This document shows positions 37,819 through 46,770 of a DNA stretch of 64,000 nt, piece after piece. The stretch comes from JAOUEA01 sp963734685 (GTDB lineage: Bacteria > Actinomycetota > UBA4738 > HRBIN12). Made by a program: the position numbers and the translations under genes. The stretch is taken from NCBI GenBank assembly GCA_963734685.1, contig CAVTIC010000001.1, positions 434,001-498,000 on the forward strand, read 5' to 3'. Numbering within the stretch: position 1 is the stretch's first letter; every line of letters begins with the position of its first letter. Below the pieces are notes generated by a model. The model was not told the origin of the DNA. It saw nothing but the letters and a program-made list of their open reading frames with translations, and did not search any database.

Positions 37819-39009
37819 CTATCGCTTCGCTCCTTGAGCCGCTCCCGCTGGTGGCTTCGAGAACGGGGCGTTCTCGGGGATGCGTCCCTGCGGGACCGTC
37901 TCCCAATACATGCGGTTGAACAGCCATTTCGCCGTGTGCCAGGCACGGTTGGGCTTGGGCGGCTGCGGCGGATGCTCGTAGTCGAACCGCAGCGACGTGG
38001 CCTTGCCGTCTCCGATCTCCAGGAAGCACATCACCCTGCCGCCGTAGTTCTCCCTCGGCGCCGTGCCGTGCACGAGCGAGGAGATGCGGCTCGCGATCAC
38101 CGGGGCCTCGAAGTGCGCCGTCGAACCCGACTTCGAGATCGGAAGGTCCGTGGCGTCGCCGAGCCCGAAGATGCGCTCGTGCCCCCCGACGTTCAGCGTG
38201 TGTTTGTCGGTGGGCAACCATCCGCCGGCGTCCCCGAGGTCGGAGTCGATCACGACGTGTGCCCCCTTGTGCGGCGGCACCAGGACCAACAGGTCGTACT
38301 CGGCCTTCTCACCCTCCAGCGACTCGACCACGCCGGCGCTCGCGTCCACGGCCTCGACGTTGAAGAACGTCGTGAGGCCGATGCCCCGCTCCTCCATGTA
38401 CGGCTGGATCAGCTTCGAGGCACTCTCGATCGTGAACGCCCGGTTCAGCGGCGAGAGCAGCTCGATCTCGCTCTTGTCGCGGACACCCTTGTGGCGCAGG
38501 TACTCCTCGACCATGAACGTGAACTCGACCGGCGCCGGCGGGCACTTGTACGGGATGCCGGCGACACCGACCTTCAGCCGCCCGCCGTCGAACCGACGGA
38601 GCTCCTGGGACAGTCGCTCCGCGCCGTCGAGCGAGTAGAACTCGAACGAGCCTTCGGCGAGGCCCGGGATCTGCTCGGGCACCAGCCGCGAGCCGGTGGC
38701 GATCACGAGGAAATCCCACTCGAGGCTGCCGCCCCGCTCGAGCTGCACCGTGCCGGCATCGGGGTGGATGCGGATCGCCTTCTCGATCGCGAGGTCGACG
38801 TCGGGCCGCAACAGCGTGCGCTCCTCGCGTCTGAGCCAATGCCCCTTCGCCTCCCCCAGAGCGACGTAGAGGTAGCCCGGCTGGTAGTCGTGCATGCCGG
38901 TGGGATCGACCACCGTCACCCGCGCGTCACGACCGAGCTCCTTGTCGAGGAGGTTGGCGACGAGGGTGCCGCCGACGCCGCCGCCCAGCACCACCACACG
39001 GGCCGGCAT
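37819..39009 (-). CDS. sulfide:quinone oxidoreductase-like FAD protein
   Basis: A 396-residue flavoprotein of the SQR/FCSD family. The FAD-binding GGGVGGTLVANLL is at 9-21; a second dinucleotide segment LVIATGSRLVP follows near 101. Cys156 (IPYKCPPAP) matches a redox Cys of SQRs and Cys328 (VMCFLE) is a candidate partner. It would oxidise sulfide or a persulfide and hand electrons to quinone and sulfur to the neighbouring TusA/DsrE carriers. Only two cysteines at the right places are seen, so an alternative disulfide reductase-like role is possible. Confidence 0.85.
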   Translation of the reverse strand: MPARVVVLGGGVGGTLVANLLDKELGRDARVTVVDPTGMHDYQPGYLYVALGEAKGHWLRREERTLLRPDVDLAIEKAIRIHPDAGTVQLERGGSLEWDFLVIATGSRLVPEQIPGLAEGSFEFYSLDGAERLSQELRRFDGGRLKVGVAGIPYKCPPAPVEFTFMVEEYLRHKGVRDKSEIELLSPLNRAFTIESASKLIQPYMEERGIGLTTFFNVEAVDASAGVVESLEGEKAEYDLLVLVPPHKGAHVVIDSDLGDAGGWLPTDKHTLNVGGHERIFGLGDATDLPISKSGSTAHFEAPVIASRISSLVHGTAPRENYGGRVMCFLEIGDGKATSLRFDYEHPPQPPKPNRAWHTAKWLFNRMYWETVPQGRIPENAPFSKPPAGAAQGAKR

Positions 39010-39015
39010 CGTGGG

Positions 39016-39294
39016 TCACCTCGCCTTCCGGATCACGAACCGCGAGTACCCGTCGTCGGGCACGACTTCCACCAACTCGTGCCGCGCCTTCGAGACCCAC
39101 GCCGGGATGTCGGTCCTGGAGCCCTCGTCGGTCGAGAGCACCTCGATCACGTCGCCGACTTGCCCTTCACGGATCGCGCCGATCAGCGTCATCAGTGGTC
39201 CGGGGCACGCCATGCCCCTCGCGTCGATCGATCTCGTGACTTCGGTGGTGGACCCGTTCGGTTGCACTACCGTGTTCGCTTCCTGAGCACACAT
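39016..39294 (-). CDS. TusA-family sulfurtransferase (second of two)
   Basis: A 92-residue TusA protein with a 20-residue N-terminal extension. The catalytic Cys30 is in CPGP (DARGMACPGPLM). Six nt upstream of the SQR-like gene. The two TusA copies differ in motif (CPMP and CPGP), suggesting different partners. Confidence 0.92.
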   Translation of the reverse strand: MCAQEANTVVQPNGSTTEVTRSIDARGMACPGPLMTLIGAIREGQVGDVIEVLSTDEGSRTDIPAWVSKARHELVEVVPDDGYSRFVIRKAR

Positions 39295-39308
39295 CGTCGG
39301 TCACCTCC

Positions 39309-39716
39309 TCAGATGAACGTGACGGGGCCGTCGGCTTCCATGAAGAAGCTCGCGACACCCCAGACGCCGTCGACCAGCGGGTCGAGGTCGTCGGTCGTGA
39401 CGTGGAACATCTCGAGCGAGTCGGCGCACGCCTGGATCCTGACCTCGCCGAGGTCCTTCGCCTGGCGGAACAGCTCGCTCCAATGCGTCTTGCCCTGTTC
39501 CCGCATCGCGCGCTCGCCTTCGGGACCGGCCTCCGGCGAGACGCCGTGATCCTTCAGGATGCGGTCCGCCCTGAACGCATCGAGCGCCCAGTACTGAAGG
39601 AAGACGTCCACCGGCCGGGCCATCGCCGCCGCGCCGACCGTCAGCACCGCGGCAGCCTGCAGCTTGTCGTCGGTGCCGGAGAACAGGACCAGGGAGAGCC
39701 GATCGTCGGTGCTCAT
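39309..39716 (-). CDS. DsrE family protein
   Basis: A 135-residue DsrE-fold sulfur carrier, first in the operon. Cys97 (IQACADSLEMF) is in the conserved persulfide position. The ATG at 39716 begins the fold directly. It likely exchanges sulfur with the adjacent TusA. Confidence 0.88.
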   Translation of the reverse strand: MSTDDRLSLVLFSGTDDKLQAAAVLTVGAAAMARPVDVFLQYWALDAFRADRILKDHGVSPEAGPEGERAMREQGKTHWSELFRQAKDLGEVRIQACADSLEMFHVTTDDLDPLVDGVWGVASFFMEADGPVTFI

Positions 39717-39867
39717 CGCGTACCCCCTTCGTTCGTACCCCTGTGCCGTCACCCTCAGCATCCGCGTCACGGGCACCACGCGGTGGGGGCGTGGGACCCG
39801 TCACCACAGGGACCGTTGGGACCCAGGATGGGAATAGCGGGGCGGACGACTCGGTTGGCGGCGCGGC

Positions 39868-39873
39868 TACGAT
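39868..39873 (+). promoter_or_regulatory. -10 box, leaderless, for the D-aminoacylase gene
   Basis: TACGAT 7 nt before GTG 39881; it overlaps the in-frame ATG at 39872. Confidence 0.5.
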
Positions 39874-39880
39874 GCCCGCC

Positions 39881-41467
39881 GTGCTCGACCTCGTGATCGG
39901 CCCGGCCACCGTCGTCGATGGCACCGGTGCACCCGCCTTCCCTGCCTCGGTCGGCGTCGACGACGGCAGGATCGTGGAGATCTGGCGGGAGGGCGGAGGC
40001 CACGTGCAGCAGCAGACGGCCGTGGAGCGGATCGACGGTCGGGATCTGGTGCTCGCCCCTGGGTTCGTCGATGTGCACAACCATTCCGACCTCGGAGCGC
40101 TCGTCGACCCGGCGATGCCATCGACGATCAGACAAGGCGTGACCACGGTCGTGGTGGGCAACTGCGGCATGTCGCCGTTCCCGCCGTCGGAAGCGGCCGC
40201 ACTCGCGTCGTGGGTGGGAGGCAACCCTGACGCGATGGATCTAGGGTTCGGCTCGTTCGGCGGATTCCTGGCACGGCTGGACGCGGCGCGCCCATCCGTG
40301 CACGTCGCCGCGTTGATCGGCCACGGGTCGGCGCGACTTCTCACGATGGGCATGCAACGGCGCCCTCCGTCGCCGGATGAGCTCCGAGCGATGCGACGAA
40401 CGATCGCGGAGGCGATGGAGGCCGGGGCCATCGGGCTCTCGACCGGACTGATCTACGCACCGGGGATGTATGGCGACACCGACGAAGTGGTGACGCTCGC
40501 CGAGGAAGCGTCTCGAGCAGGCGGCCTGTACGCGTCGCACATCCGAGGCGAGGGCGCACACCTGTTCCGGGCGGTGGACGAAGCGATCGAGGTCGGGCGG
40601 CGCGCCGAGGCGCCTGTGCACATCAGCCATCTGAAGTGCGAGACCTCGTTCGTGTGGGGGCGAGCCGTCGACCTGCTCGCCCGCGTGCACGGTTCGGACG
40701 ACGTGACGGGCGACCAGTACCCGTACGCGGCGTGGGCCTCGGTGCTGTGGTCGCTGCTTCCGGAGTGGGCGCCGGTCGGCGAGCTGCCCGACCTGCTCTC
40801 CGACCCCGCGGCTCGAGCGCGACTGGTCGACGCGGTCGAACGAGGTGAGGGCGACTCGTTCCAATCGTCGGTCGACGGGGTCGGATGGGACCGCATCGTG
40901 ATCGAGGCGAGCGCCGATCCGTCGTGCAACGGCCTGAGCGTGGCGGCGATCGCTGAACACCGCGGGGTCGAGCCCGTGGAGGCGTGCTTCCAGCTCCTGA
41001 TCGAGGATCCGGACACGTCGTGCATCGGCCATGCCATGCACGAGGACGACGTCCGCGCGATCATCGCCGACCCCGACGTGATGGTCGCGTCCGACGCGGC
41101 GTCGATGGCGCCGGAGGGGCCCATGGCGGACGTGCCGGTGCACCCCCGCACCTACGGGACGTTCCCCCGGGTGGTGGGTCCAGCCGTCCGCGACGGGGTG
41201 GTGCGCTTGGAAGCCGCGATCCGGAAGATGACCTCGCTGCCCGCCGATCGGTTCGGCCTCGCGGGCCGGGGCCGCATCGAAGAGGGGGCCTGGGCCGACC
41301 TGGTGCTGTTCGATCCGGCCACGGTGCAGGATCGTGCGACGTTCGAGCGTCCGCATGCGTTCCCCGATGGCATCGAAGCCGTGATCGTCGATGGGACGGT
41401 CGCGTGGAGCCGCGGCAGCAGCGCGATCGCACGGGCGGGCCGGGTGCTGCGCCGTGGGCGCGCATAG
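39881..41467 (+). CDS. N-acyl-D-amino-acid deacylase (amidohydrolase family)
   Basis: A 528-residue metal-dependent amidohydrolase of the D-aminoacylase type, hydrolysing N-acyl-D-amino acids. Metal ligands are in GFVDVHNHSD, the bridging Cys in GNCGMSPF, with ISHLKCE, HIRGEG and a late ASDAASMAPEG catalytic Asp. GTG 39881 is preferred because TACGAT ends 7 nt before it; ATG 39872 is the alternative. It could recycle D-amino-acid wall fragments together with the M20 and NlpC enzymes nearby, by inference. Confidence 0.9.
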   Translation: MLDLVIGPATVVDGTGAPAFPASVGVDDGRIVEIWREGGGHVQQQTAVERIDGRDLVLAPGFVDVHNHSDLGALVDPAMPSTIRQGVTTVVVGNCGMSPFPPSEAAALASWVGGNPDAMDLGFGSFGGFLARLDAARPSVHVAALIGHGSARLLTMGMQRRPPSPDELRAMRRTIAEAMEAGAIGLSTGLIYAPGMYGDTDEVVTLAEEASRAGGLYASHIRGEGAHLFRAVDEAIEVGRRAEAPVHISHLKCETSFVWGRAVDLLARVHGSDDVTGDQYPYAAWASVLWSLLPEWAPVGELPDLLSDPAARARLVDAVERGEGDSFQSSVDGVGWDRIVIEASADPSCNGLSVAAIAEHRGVEPVEACFQLLIEDPDTSCIGHAMHEDDVRAIIADPDVMVASDAASMAPEGPMADVPVHPRTYGTFPRVVGPAVRDGVVRLEAAIRKMTSLPADRFGLAGRGRIEEGAWADLVLFDPATVQDRATFERPHAFPDGIEAVIVDGTVAWSRGSSAIARAGRVLRRGRA

Positions 41468-41525
41468 TCTTCGGTCGTGAGCGACATCGAGCTGAACCGT
41501 CGTTCGATCCCAGGTAGCGCCGCCC

Positions 41526-42059
41526 TCATCCGGCGGGACACGAACCCCAGAGACCGGCCCCAGTGGCGCGCGCGGACCGCTGAGCTTCGGTGAACCGCTC
41601 CACGTACCGAACGTTGGGCGGGAACGTGGCCTGTTGCGCGAACCCGTCGAGCAGGATGCCCTCGTTGAACAGCTCACCGTCGAGCCAGACATAGGCGAGG
41701 GCGCGATCGAAGCGGTCGGTCCGTTCGACGTCGAACTCCAGATCGACCGAGCGGCCGTCGAGCGCCCGCTCCGTGTAGCGGGACGCCTCGACGCCGAAGC
41801 ACTCCTCGTCGGTGTAGGGGCCGTCCGTCTCGGGCGTGTCGATGCCGATCAGCCGCACCGGCGTGGACGAGCCGTCGAACTCGACTCGGATCGTGTCGCC
41901 GTCGACCACCTCGAGGACCCGAACGGTCGTGCGGAAATCCGTCGACCCGGGTCCCTGGCCCGTCACGGCGGGCTGGTCGGCGCACGCCACCGCGAGCGAT
42001 GAGGCGAGCGCGCCGATCAGCATCGAGAGCGAGCGGACGGGGAGCCTCCTCGCGACCAT
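41526..42059 (-). CDS. thermonuclease-family lipoprotein
   Basis: A 177-residue staphylococcal-nuclease-like protein. Residues 1-26 form a signal with a possible lipobox ending at Cys26 (SLAVAC). The nuclease domain shows VVDGDTIRVEFDG, VRLIGIDTPET and YVWLDGELFNEGIL, carrying the catalytic Asp, Arg and Glu positions. It probably degrades extracellular nucleic acid at the cell surface. Start 42059 is 7 nt below a TAGCGT box. Confidence 0.88.
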   Translation of the reverse strand: MVARRLPVRSLSMLIGALASSLAVACADQPAVTGQGPGSTDFRTTVRVLEVVDGDTIRVEFDGSSTPVRLIGIDTPETDGPYTDEECFGVEASRYTERALDGRSVDLEFDVERTDRFDRALAYVWLDGELFNEGILLDGFAQQATFPPNVRYVERFTEAQRSARATGAGLWGSCPAG

Positions 42060-42066
42060 CGGCGGA

Positions 42067-42076
42067 ACGCTACCGT
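42067..42076. promoter_or_regulatory. overlapping divergent -10 boxes, nuclease and P450 genes
   Basis: TAGCGT on the minus strand (42067-42072, 7 nt from ATG 42059) and TACCGT on the plus strand (42071-42076, 6 nt from GTG 42083) share two base pairs inside a 23-nt intergenic gap. Confidence 0.55.
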
Positions 42077-42082
42077 AGCCAC

Positions 42083-43309
42083 GTGGACCTCGACGTCGGC
42101 CCCCGAACGCTCGGCTTCGACCCCGACGACATCGGGTTCGTCGCGAACCCCTACCCCGTCTACGAACGGCTCCGCGAACACGGCCCGGTGCTCTACGACG
42201 AAGCCACCGACCACTGGCTCGTGCCGCGGTACGACGACGTCAGCGCGCTGCTGCGCGATCGGCGGTTCGGGCGCACCTACCTGCACGTGGCGACCCACGA
42301 GGAGATGGGCCACGACGCGCCCCCCGCGGCACACGACCCCTTCTGGCATCTGATCAACCACGGCATCCTGGACATGGAGCCGCCCGATCACACGCGGGTT
42401 CGGCGACTCGTCTCGAAGGCGTTCACCCCGCGCATGGTGGAGTCGATGCGGGAACCGGTGCAGCGCCTGACCGACGGGTTGCTTGACGCGGTCGCCGACG
42501 CGGGTGAGTTCGACCTGATCCCGATGGTCGCCGAGCCCCTCCCCGTCGCGGTGATCGCCGAGCTGCTGGGCGTGCCCGAGACCGATCGCCGGCTGCTGCG
42601 CCCGTGGTCGGCCGACATCTGCCGCATGTACGAGCTGCATCCCTCCGATGAGGACGCTCGCATCGCCGTCGCCGCGAGCAACGAGTTCTCCGACTACCTG
42701 CGCGAGCTCGCAGGCGCCCGCAGAGCCGACCCTACGGGCGACCTGATCAGCGAGCTCGCGCTCGTGGTCGACGAGGGTGATCGGCTCACCGAGGACGAAC
42801 TGATCGGCACGTGCGTGCTGTTGCTGAACGCGGGCCACGAAGCCACCGTGAACGTGACCGGGAACGGGTGGTGGACCTTGTTCCGTCACCCCGAGGCGTT
42901 CGCAGCGCTCCGAGCCGATCCGTCACTGCTGCCGCCCGCGATCGAGGAACTGATGCGGTTCGACACGCCGCTGCAGCTGTTCGAGCGCTGGGTGCTCGAC
43001 GACGTCGAGATCGGAGGCACTCGGGTGCCGCGAGGCGCCGAGCTGGGCCTCGTGTTCGGCTCGGCGAACCGCGACCCGAGCATCTTCGACGAGCCGAACG
43101 CCCTCCGCCTCGACCGTGAGCCGAACCCGCACGTCACGTTCGGCGCCGGCATCCATTTCTGCCTCGGTGCCCCGCTGGCGCGGCTCGAACTGCAGACCTC
43201 GTTCGGCTCGGTGCTCCGCCGCATGCCGACACTCGAGCTCGTCGAGGAACCCCGGTGGAAGCCCAACTACATCATCCGAGGACTCGAGGGCCTGCGGGTG
43301 CGCGGCTGA
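42083..43309 (+). CDS. cytochrome P450
   Basis: A 408-residue class I bacterial P450. The heme loop FGAGIHFCLGAPLARLE carries the proximal Cys360; the I-helix AGHEATVN and the ERW / ANRDPS K-helix region are intact. No redox partner gene is adjacent. The GTG start at 42083 is 6 nt below TACCGT. Substrate unknown. Confidence 0.93.
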   Translation: MDLDVGPRTLGFDPDDIGFVANPYPVYERLREHGPVLYDEATDHWLVPRYDDVSALLRDRRFGRTYLHVATHEEMGHDAPPAAHDPFWHLINHGILDMEPPDHTRVRRLVSKAFTPRMVESMREPVQRLTDGLLDAVADAGEFDLIPMVAEPLPVAVIAELLGVPETDRRLLRPWSADICRMYELHPSDEDARIAVAASNEFSDYLRELAGARRADPTGDLISELALVVDEGDRLTEDELIGTCVLLLNAGHEATVNVTGNGWWTLFRHPEAFAALRADPSLLPPAIEELMRFDTPLQLFERWVLDDVEIGGTRVPRGAELGLVFGSANRDPSIFDEPNALRLDREPNPHVTFGAGIHFCLGAPLARLELQTSFGSVLRRMPTLELVEEPRWKPNYIIRGLEGLRVRG

Positions 43310-43365
43310 GCCTGCTTGTCGATTCGAGCGGCTCCTGACGGCACCATCCGAAGTCGTCAGACCGG

Positions 43366-43439
43366 AGCCGGCGGTCGGATTCGAACCGACGACCTACCGA
43401 TTACAAGTCGGTTGCGCTACCGGACTGCGCCACGCCGGC
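43366..43439 (-). tRNA. tRNA-Thr (anticodon TGT)
   Basis: A 74-nt cloverleaf: acceptor GCCGGCG/CGCCGGC, D arm GCGC, anticodon stem ACCGA/TCGGT with loop CTTGTAA (anticodon TGT) and T arm GTCGG/CCGAC with TTCGAAT. CCA is not encoded. It lies 12 nt after the rlmB stop, so it is probably co-transcribed. Confidence 0.97.
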
Positions 43440-43451
43440 CGAGGGTCGAGT

Positions 43452-44303
43452 CTACCTCGGGGTGTGCTTCGGACCCTCCGCCGAGGATCGTGAACCCGCC
43501 GTTCGTGATGGGATCACGAACGCGTACAACACCGCGGCGAGCGACGCCGCCGCGTTCAGGGAGCCCACCTGTCCGCGCATCGGCAGGGCGACCAGGGCGT
43601 CGCAGCGTTCACGCACGAGCCGGGTCGTGCCGACTCCCTCGCTCCCGATCACCACCGCGAGCCTCCCCGGAGGACACGGGGCGTCGTACACGGTTCCCTC
43701 GGCACGCTCGTCCAGCCCCACCACCCAGAACCCTGCGGTCTGCAGCCGCTCGATCGCGCGGGCGATGTTGGCCACCCGCGCATGCGGCAGATGCAGCAAG
43801 GCCCCCGCCGAGGCTCTGACGGCGGACGGTGTGACGTCGGCGGCTCGTCGCGTGCGGGTGACCAGCATCGCCGCACCCGCTGCCTCGGCCGATCGGGCAG
43901 CGGCTCCCAGGTTCTGTGGATCGGTGATGCCGTCGAGCACCACAACGACGTCGTCGTCCTCGAACGGGAACGATGCCAGATCGCGTTCGGTAAGGGTCTC
44001 GGTCTCGACCCCGACGCGCGCAACGACGCCTTGGTGGTCCGTCGCGAGGTCGTCCAGTCGGGCCCTCGGCACGGTGCGGATCGGCACCTGAGCCTCATGC
44101 GCGGCGTCCAAGACCGCCCGCAGTCCCTGGGTCACCTTGGGCGAGGAGACGATGAGCACCTCGGTCGCGTTGCCGGTTCGTACCGCTTCAGCAACCGCAC
44201 GGCGACCGGCCACGACCCCCTCGGTCGGGCGGATGGGGGCTCGATGGGAACGTGCACGATCGTGGTGACGTCCCGACCGTCCACGATCGTGTTGGCGGCT
44301 CAC
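43452..44303 (-). CDS. rlmB: TrmH/RlmB-family 23S rRNA 2'-O-ribose methyltransferase
   Basis: A 283-residue SPOUT methyltransferase, 2'-O-methylating 23S rRNA (G2251 in E. coli). Motifs: VVAGRRAVAEAV near the start, DPQNLGAAARSAEAAG, VIGSEGVGTTRLVRERCD and LPMRGQVGSLNAAASLAAVLY. GTG 44303 overlaps the corrected ispF stop by 4 nt (GTGA). The N-terminus is short of a full RNA-binding domain. The continuous frame with ispF is an artefact of a one-base shift. Confidence 0.88.
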   Translation of the reverse strand: MSRQHDRGRSGRHHDRARSHRAPIRPTEGVVAGRRAVAEAVRTGNATEVLIVSSPKVTQGLRAVLDAAHEAQVPIRTVPRARLDDLATDHQGVVARVGVETETLTERDLASFPFEDDDVVVVLDGITDPQNLGAAARSAEAAGAAMLVTRTRRAADVTPSAVRASAGALLHLPHARVANIARAIERLQTAGFWVVGLDERAEGTVYDAPCPPGRLAVVIGSEGVGTTRLVRERCDALVALPMRGQVGSLNAAASLAAVLYAFVIPSRTAGSRSSAEGPKHTPR

Positions 44304-44780
44304 GACAGCACCGCGACGGCCAGGCATCCGAGGCCGTCGCCGGTGAGCCCGAGCCCCTCTGGCCTCGTCGCCTTCACCGAGACCGCGACTGACCTCGGCG
44401 CCGAGCGCCAGGGCCAGGGTCGCACGCATCTCCTCCCGGCGGGGCCCGATCATCGGACGCTCGCAGATCACGGTGACGTCGCAGGAGTGGAACGAGAGCC
44501 CCGCCTCTCGCACGAGAGCCGAAGTCCGCTCCAGCAGCGCGATGCCGGTGATGCCTTCGACGGCAGGGTCGGTGTCGGAGAAGTGCTGCCCGAGATCGCC
44601 GAGGCAGGCCGCACCCAGCATCGCATCGGCGATCGCGTGGCTCACGGCGTCGCCGTCGGAGTGTCCGGCCAGGCCGGGTTCCCCCTCGAAGCGCACCCCG
44701 GCCAGCCAGAGCTGACGAGCATCGTCCCAGGGGTGTGCGTCGAACCCGATGCCGACGCGAGGTGCCGAGCGGTCAACCAC
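44300..44780 (-). CDS. ispF: 2-C-methyl-D-erythritol 2,4-cyclodiphosphate synthase, frameshifted
   Basis: The MEP-pathway enzyme IspF. Zinc ligands Asp14, His16 (GFDAHPW) and His48 (AVSHAIADA) are present, and the frame is normal up to LALGAEVSR near residue 132. One extra G at about 44383-44384 then shifts the frame; in the other frame the expected ending VSVKATRPEGLGLTGDGLG CLAVAVLS and stop at 44300 follow. As written, translation would run on into rlmB. IspF is essential, so an assembly error or programmed shift is likelier than loss. It overlaps ispD by 8 nt. Confidence 0.9.
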
Positions 44781-45471
44781 CGGCTCCCCCCATGCGGGCG
44801 TCGGCCTGCGCCAGATCGAACAGCGTCGTGATCTTGACGTTCATCGGATCTCCAGGGATCGCTCTCACGGGTCGGCCGTCGTGCTCCAGCGCCGACGCGT
44901 CGTCGGTGATGGCGTCGCCCGTGGCCGCCGCTCGATCGTGCGCAACGCGGAGCACCTCGACGTCGAAAGCCTGCGGAGTCTGCGCCAGGCCGAGACGTTC
45001 CCGATCCAGCGTGCCGACGACCGCATCGTCGGCGACCTGCTTCACGGTGTCGGTCACCGGCACGACCGGCACCACACCCGGCGAGCGCTCATCGACCCCG
45101 TCGATCACCGCCGTGAACAGGTCCGGTGGAGCGAAGGGACGCGCCGCGTCGTGGATCGCGACGATCTGGGTGCCGGCCGGCACGGCGTCGAGCGCCGCCC
45201 GCACCGAGGCCTGACGGGTGGCGCCCCCCGTGATCACCGTGGCGGGCTTCCCACAGCCCTCGATGCACGCCCGGGCGCGTTCCTCCCATCCTGGAGGCGC
45301 GGTCACGATGAGCGATCCAACGAGGGGGGAGGCCGCGGCAGCTCCCGCCGCGACGGCGAGGATCGGTCGGCCGCCGATCGCGAGGAACGCCTTCGGCTCC
45401 TCCGCACCCAACCGCCGTCCGGCACCCGCCGCCAAGACGACGGCGACCACGTGTGCGGGATCGTGCTCCAT
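44773..45471 (-). CDS. ispD: 2-C-methyl-D-erythritol 4-phosphate cytidylyltransferase
   Basis: A 232-residue MEP-pathway cytidylyltransferase forming CDP-methylerythritol. The CTP loop LAAGAGRRLGAEEPKAFL, GGATRQASVRAAL and IHDAARPF motifs are intact, as is the C-terminal KITTLFDL. Overlaps ispF by 8 nt. Downstream of the PIN-TRAM gene. Confidence 0.95.
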   Translation of the reverse strand: MEHDPAHVVAVVLAAGAGRRLGAEEPKAFLAIGGRPILAVAAGAAAASPLVGSLIVTAPPGWEERARACIEGCGKPATVITGGATRQASVRAALDAVPAGTQIVAIHDAARPFAPPDLFTAVIDGVDERSPGVVPVVPVTDTVKQVADDAVVGTLDRERLGLAQTPQAFDVEVLRVAHDRAAATGDAITDDASALEHDGRPVRAIPGDPMNVKITTLFDLAQADARMGGAGG

Positions 45472-45537
45472 CGCGGAAGCATGGCAGACCCGCCTGGGAA
45501 GGGTGCTTCAGCGCTGCGAGTGCGACGAAGCGTCCGG

Positions 45538-46623
45538 TCAGTCCGAGACGTCCCCGGAGCCGGATGCGAGCGCGGCGAAGACCATGCGTCCGGTCGTCGT
45601 CTGGATCACGTTGGTCACCCTGATCTCCGGGGTAGAACCGATCATCTCGACCGCCTTCTCGACCACGACCATGGTGCCGTCGTCGAGGTAACCGACCGCC
45701 TGGCCGTGCTCACGGCCTTCCTTCACCAGCCGCACCGAGATCTCGTCCCCCGCCGAGTACGGCACCCGGAACTTCGAGGCCAGCGCGTTGATCTGTGCCA
45801 CCGGCACCCGCAATGCTTCGGCCACCTTCGCCATGTTGTGATCGACCGTGACGAGCGTGGCGCCGCGCTCGCGCGCCAACCGGACGAGCGCCGCATCCAC
45901 GTCCATCACTCCCGCCTCCTCGACGAGCTGGAACTGCACCGTGGGCGCCTTCTGCAACTCCACGAGCACGTCGAGACCCCGGCGGCCGCGCTGGCGCCGG
46001 CGCGCGTCACCCGAGTCGCTGATCGCCTGCAACTCACGCAGCACACCCTCGTGCAGCAACACGGTGCCGCTCACGAATCCGGTGGAGACGAGGTCGAGCA
46101 CCCGTCCGTCGATCAGGGCGCTCGTGTCGAGCACGTGCAGGTCGCCCCGGGCGGCCACCGATGCGCGAGGCTTCATGCCGACGAGTCCGAAGATGTCCTC
46201 GTACTTCGCCTCGCCGAGCCGGAAGCCGAGGGACCCGAACACCAGGTAGACGAAGCCGATCGCGGGCCACGCGGCCCCCCCGGGCACGAGCAGCAGCGGG
46301 ATCATGATGAGCCCGGAGACCACCAGCCCCACGATCATGCCCACCACACCACCGGCGAGCTGGGGGGCGGGTTTGCGACGAAGCTCCCGCTCCATGCCGC
46401 TCACGGCCCGCAGCGTCAGACGACCGGCCACACCGCCGATCACGAATCCGACCGCGGCGCCGAGGAAGATGAACGCCAGGGCGCGCCCGGTGTTCTCAGC
46501 CGCGACGGCACCGCCGACCAGGAATCCCCCGGTCGCGAGCACGGCGATGAAGAGCAGGCGCACCCCTTCGGCGAGGTAGCCGCGTGTGGCGGCGCCACGC
46601 GCGTCGTGCTCGCGCTCGCTCAT
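45538..46623 (-). CDS. PIN-TRAM domain membrane protein (YacL-like)
   Basis: A 361-residue protein with four N-terminal transmembrane helices (about 17-135), a PIN nuclease-like domain (VLDTSALIDGRVLDL, LVTVDHNMAKVA; about 165-295) and a C-terminal TRAM domain (VVEKAVEMIGSTPEIRVTNVIQTTTGRMVFA). Acidic residues of the PIN site are intact. It sits before ispD, the usual place in Firmicutes and Actinobacteria. RNA binding or cleavage is inferred. Confidence 0.92.
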   Translation of the reverse strand: MSEREHDARGAATRGYLAEGVRLLFIAVLATGGFLVGGAVAAENTGRALAFIFLGAAVGFVIGGVAGRLTLRAVSGMERELRRKPAPQLAGGVVGMIVGLVVSGLIMIPLLLVPGGAAWPAIGFVYLVFGSLGFRLGEAKYEDIFGLVGMKPRASVAARGDLHVLDTSALIDGRVLDLVSTGFVSGTVLLHEGVLRELQAISDSGDARRRQRGRRGLDVLVELQKAPTVQFQLVEEAGVMDVDAALVRLARERGATLVTVDHNMAKVAEALRVPVAQINALASKFRVPYSAGDEISVRLVKEGREHGQAVGYLDDGTMVVVEKAVEMIGSTPEIRVTNVIQTTTGRMVFAALASGSGDVSD

Positions 46624-46770
46624 CGCCCTCGATCTCCTCCATGCGTCCGACGGTCGCTCGGCCGGCGGGCAGGCTGAACGGACCTGTGGTGCCGATGGAA
46701 GCATCGGCGTGAACGGCTGAGCCCTGTAGGCGAGGGTGAGGCGGTGGCGGGCGCTGGAGCTGCGTGCCAC

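Noticed and set aside
39872..39874. ATG as start of the D-aminoacylase gene
   Set aside because: It is part of the TACGAT -10 box; GTG 39881 fits the leaderless spacing.
43452..44780. A continuous 442-codon frame that reads as an IspF-RlmB fusion protein
   Set aside because: The join region is nonsense for both families, while a one-base correction restores both ends and a GTGA overlap.
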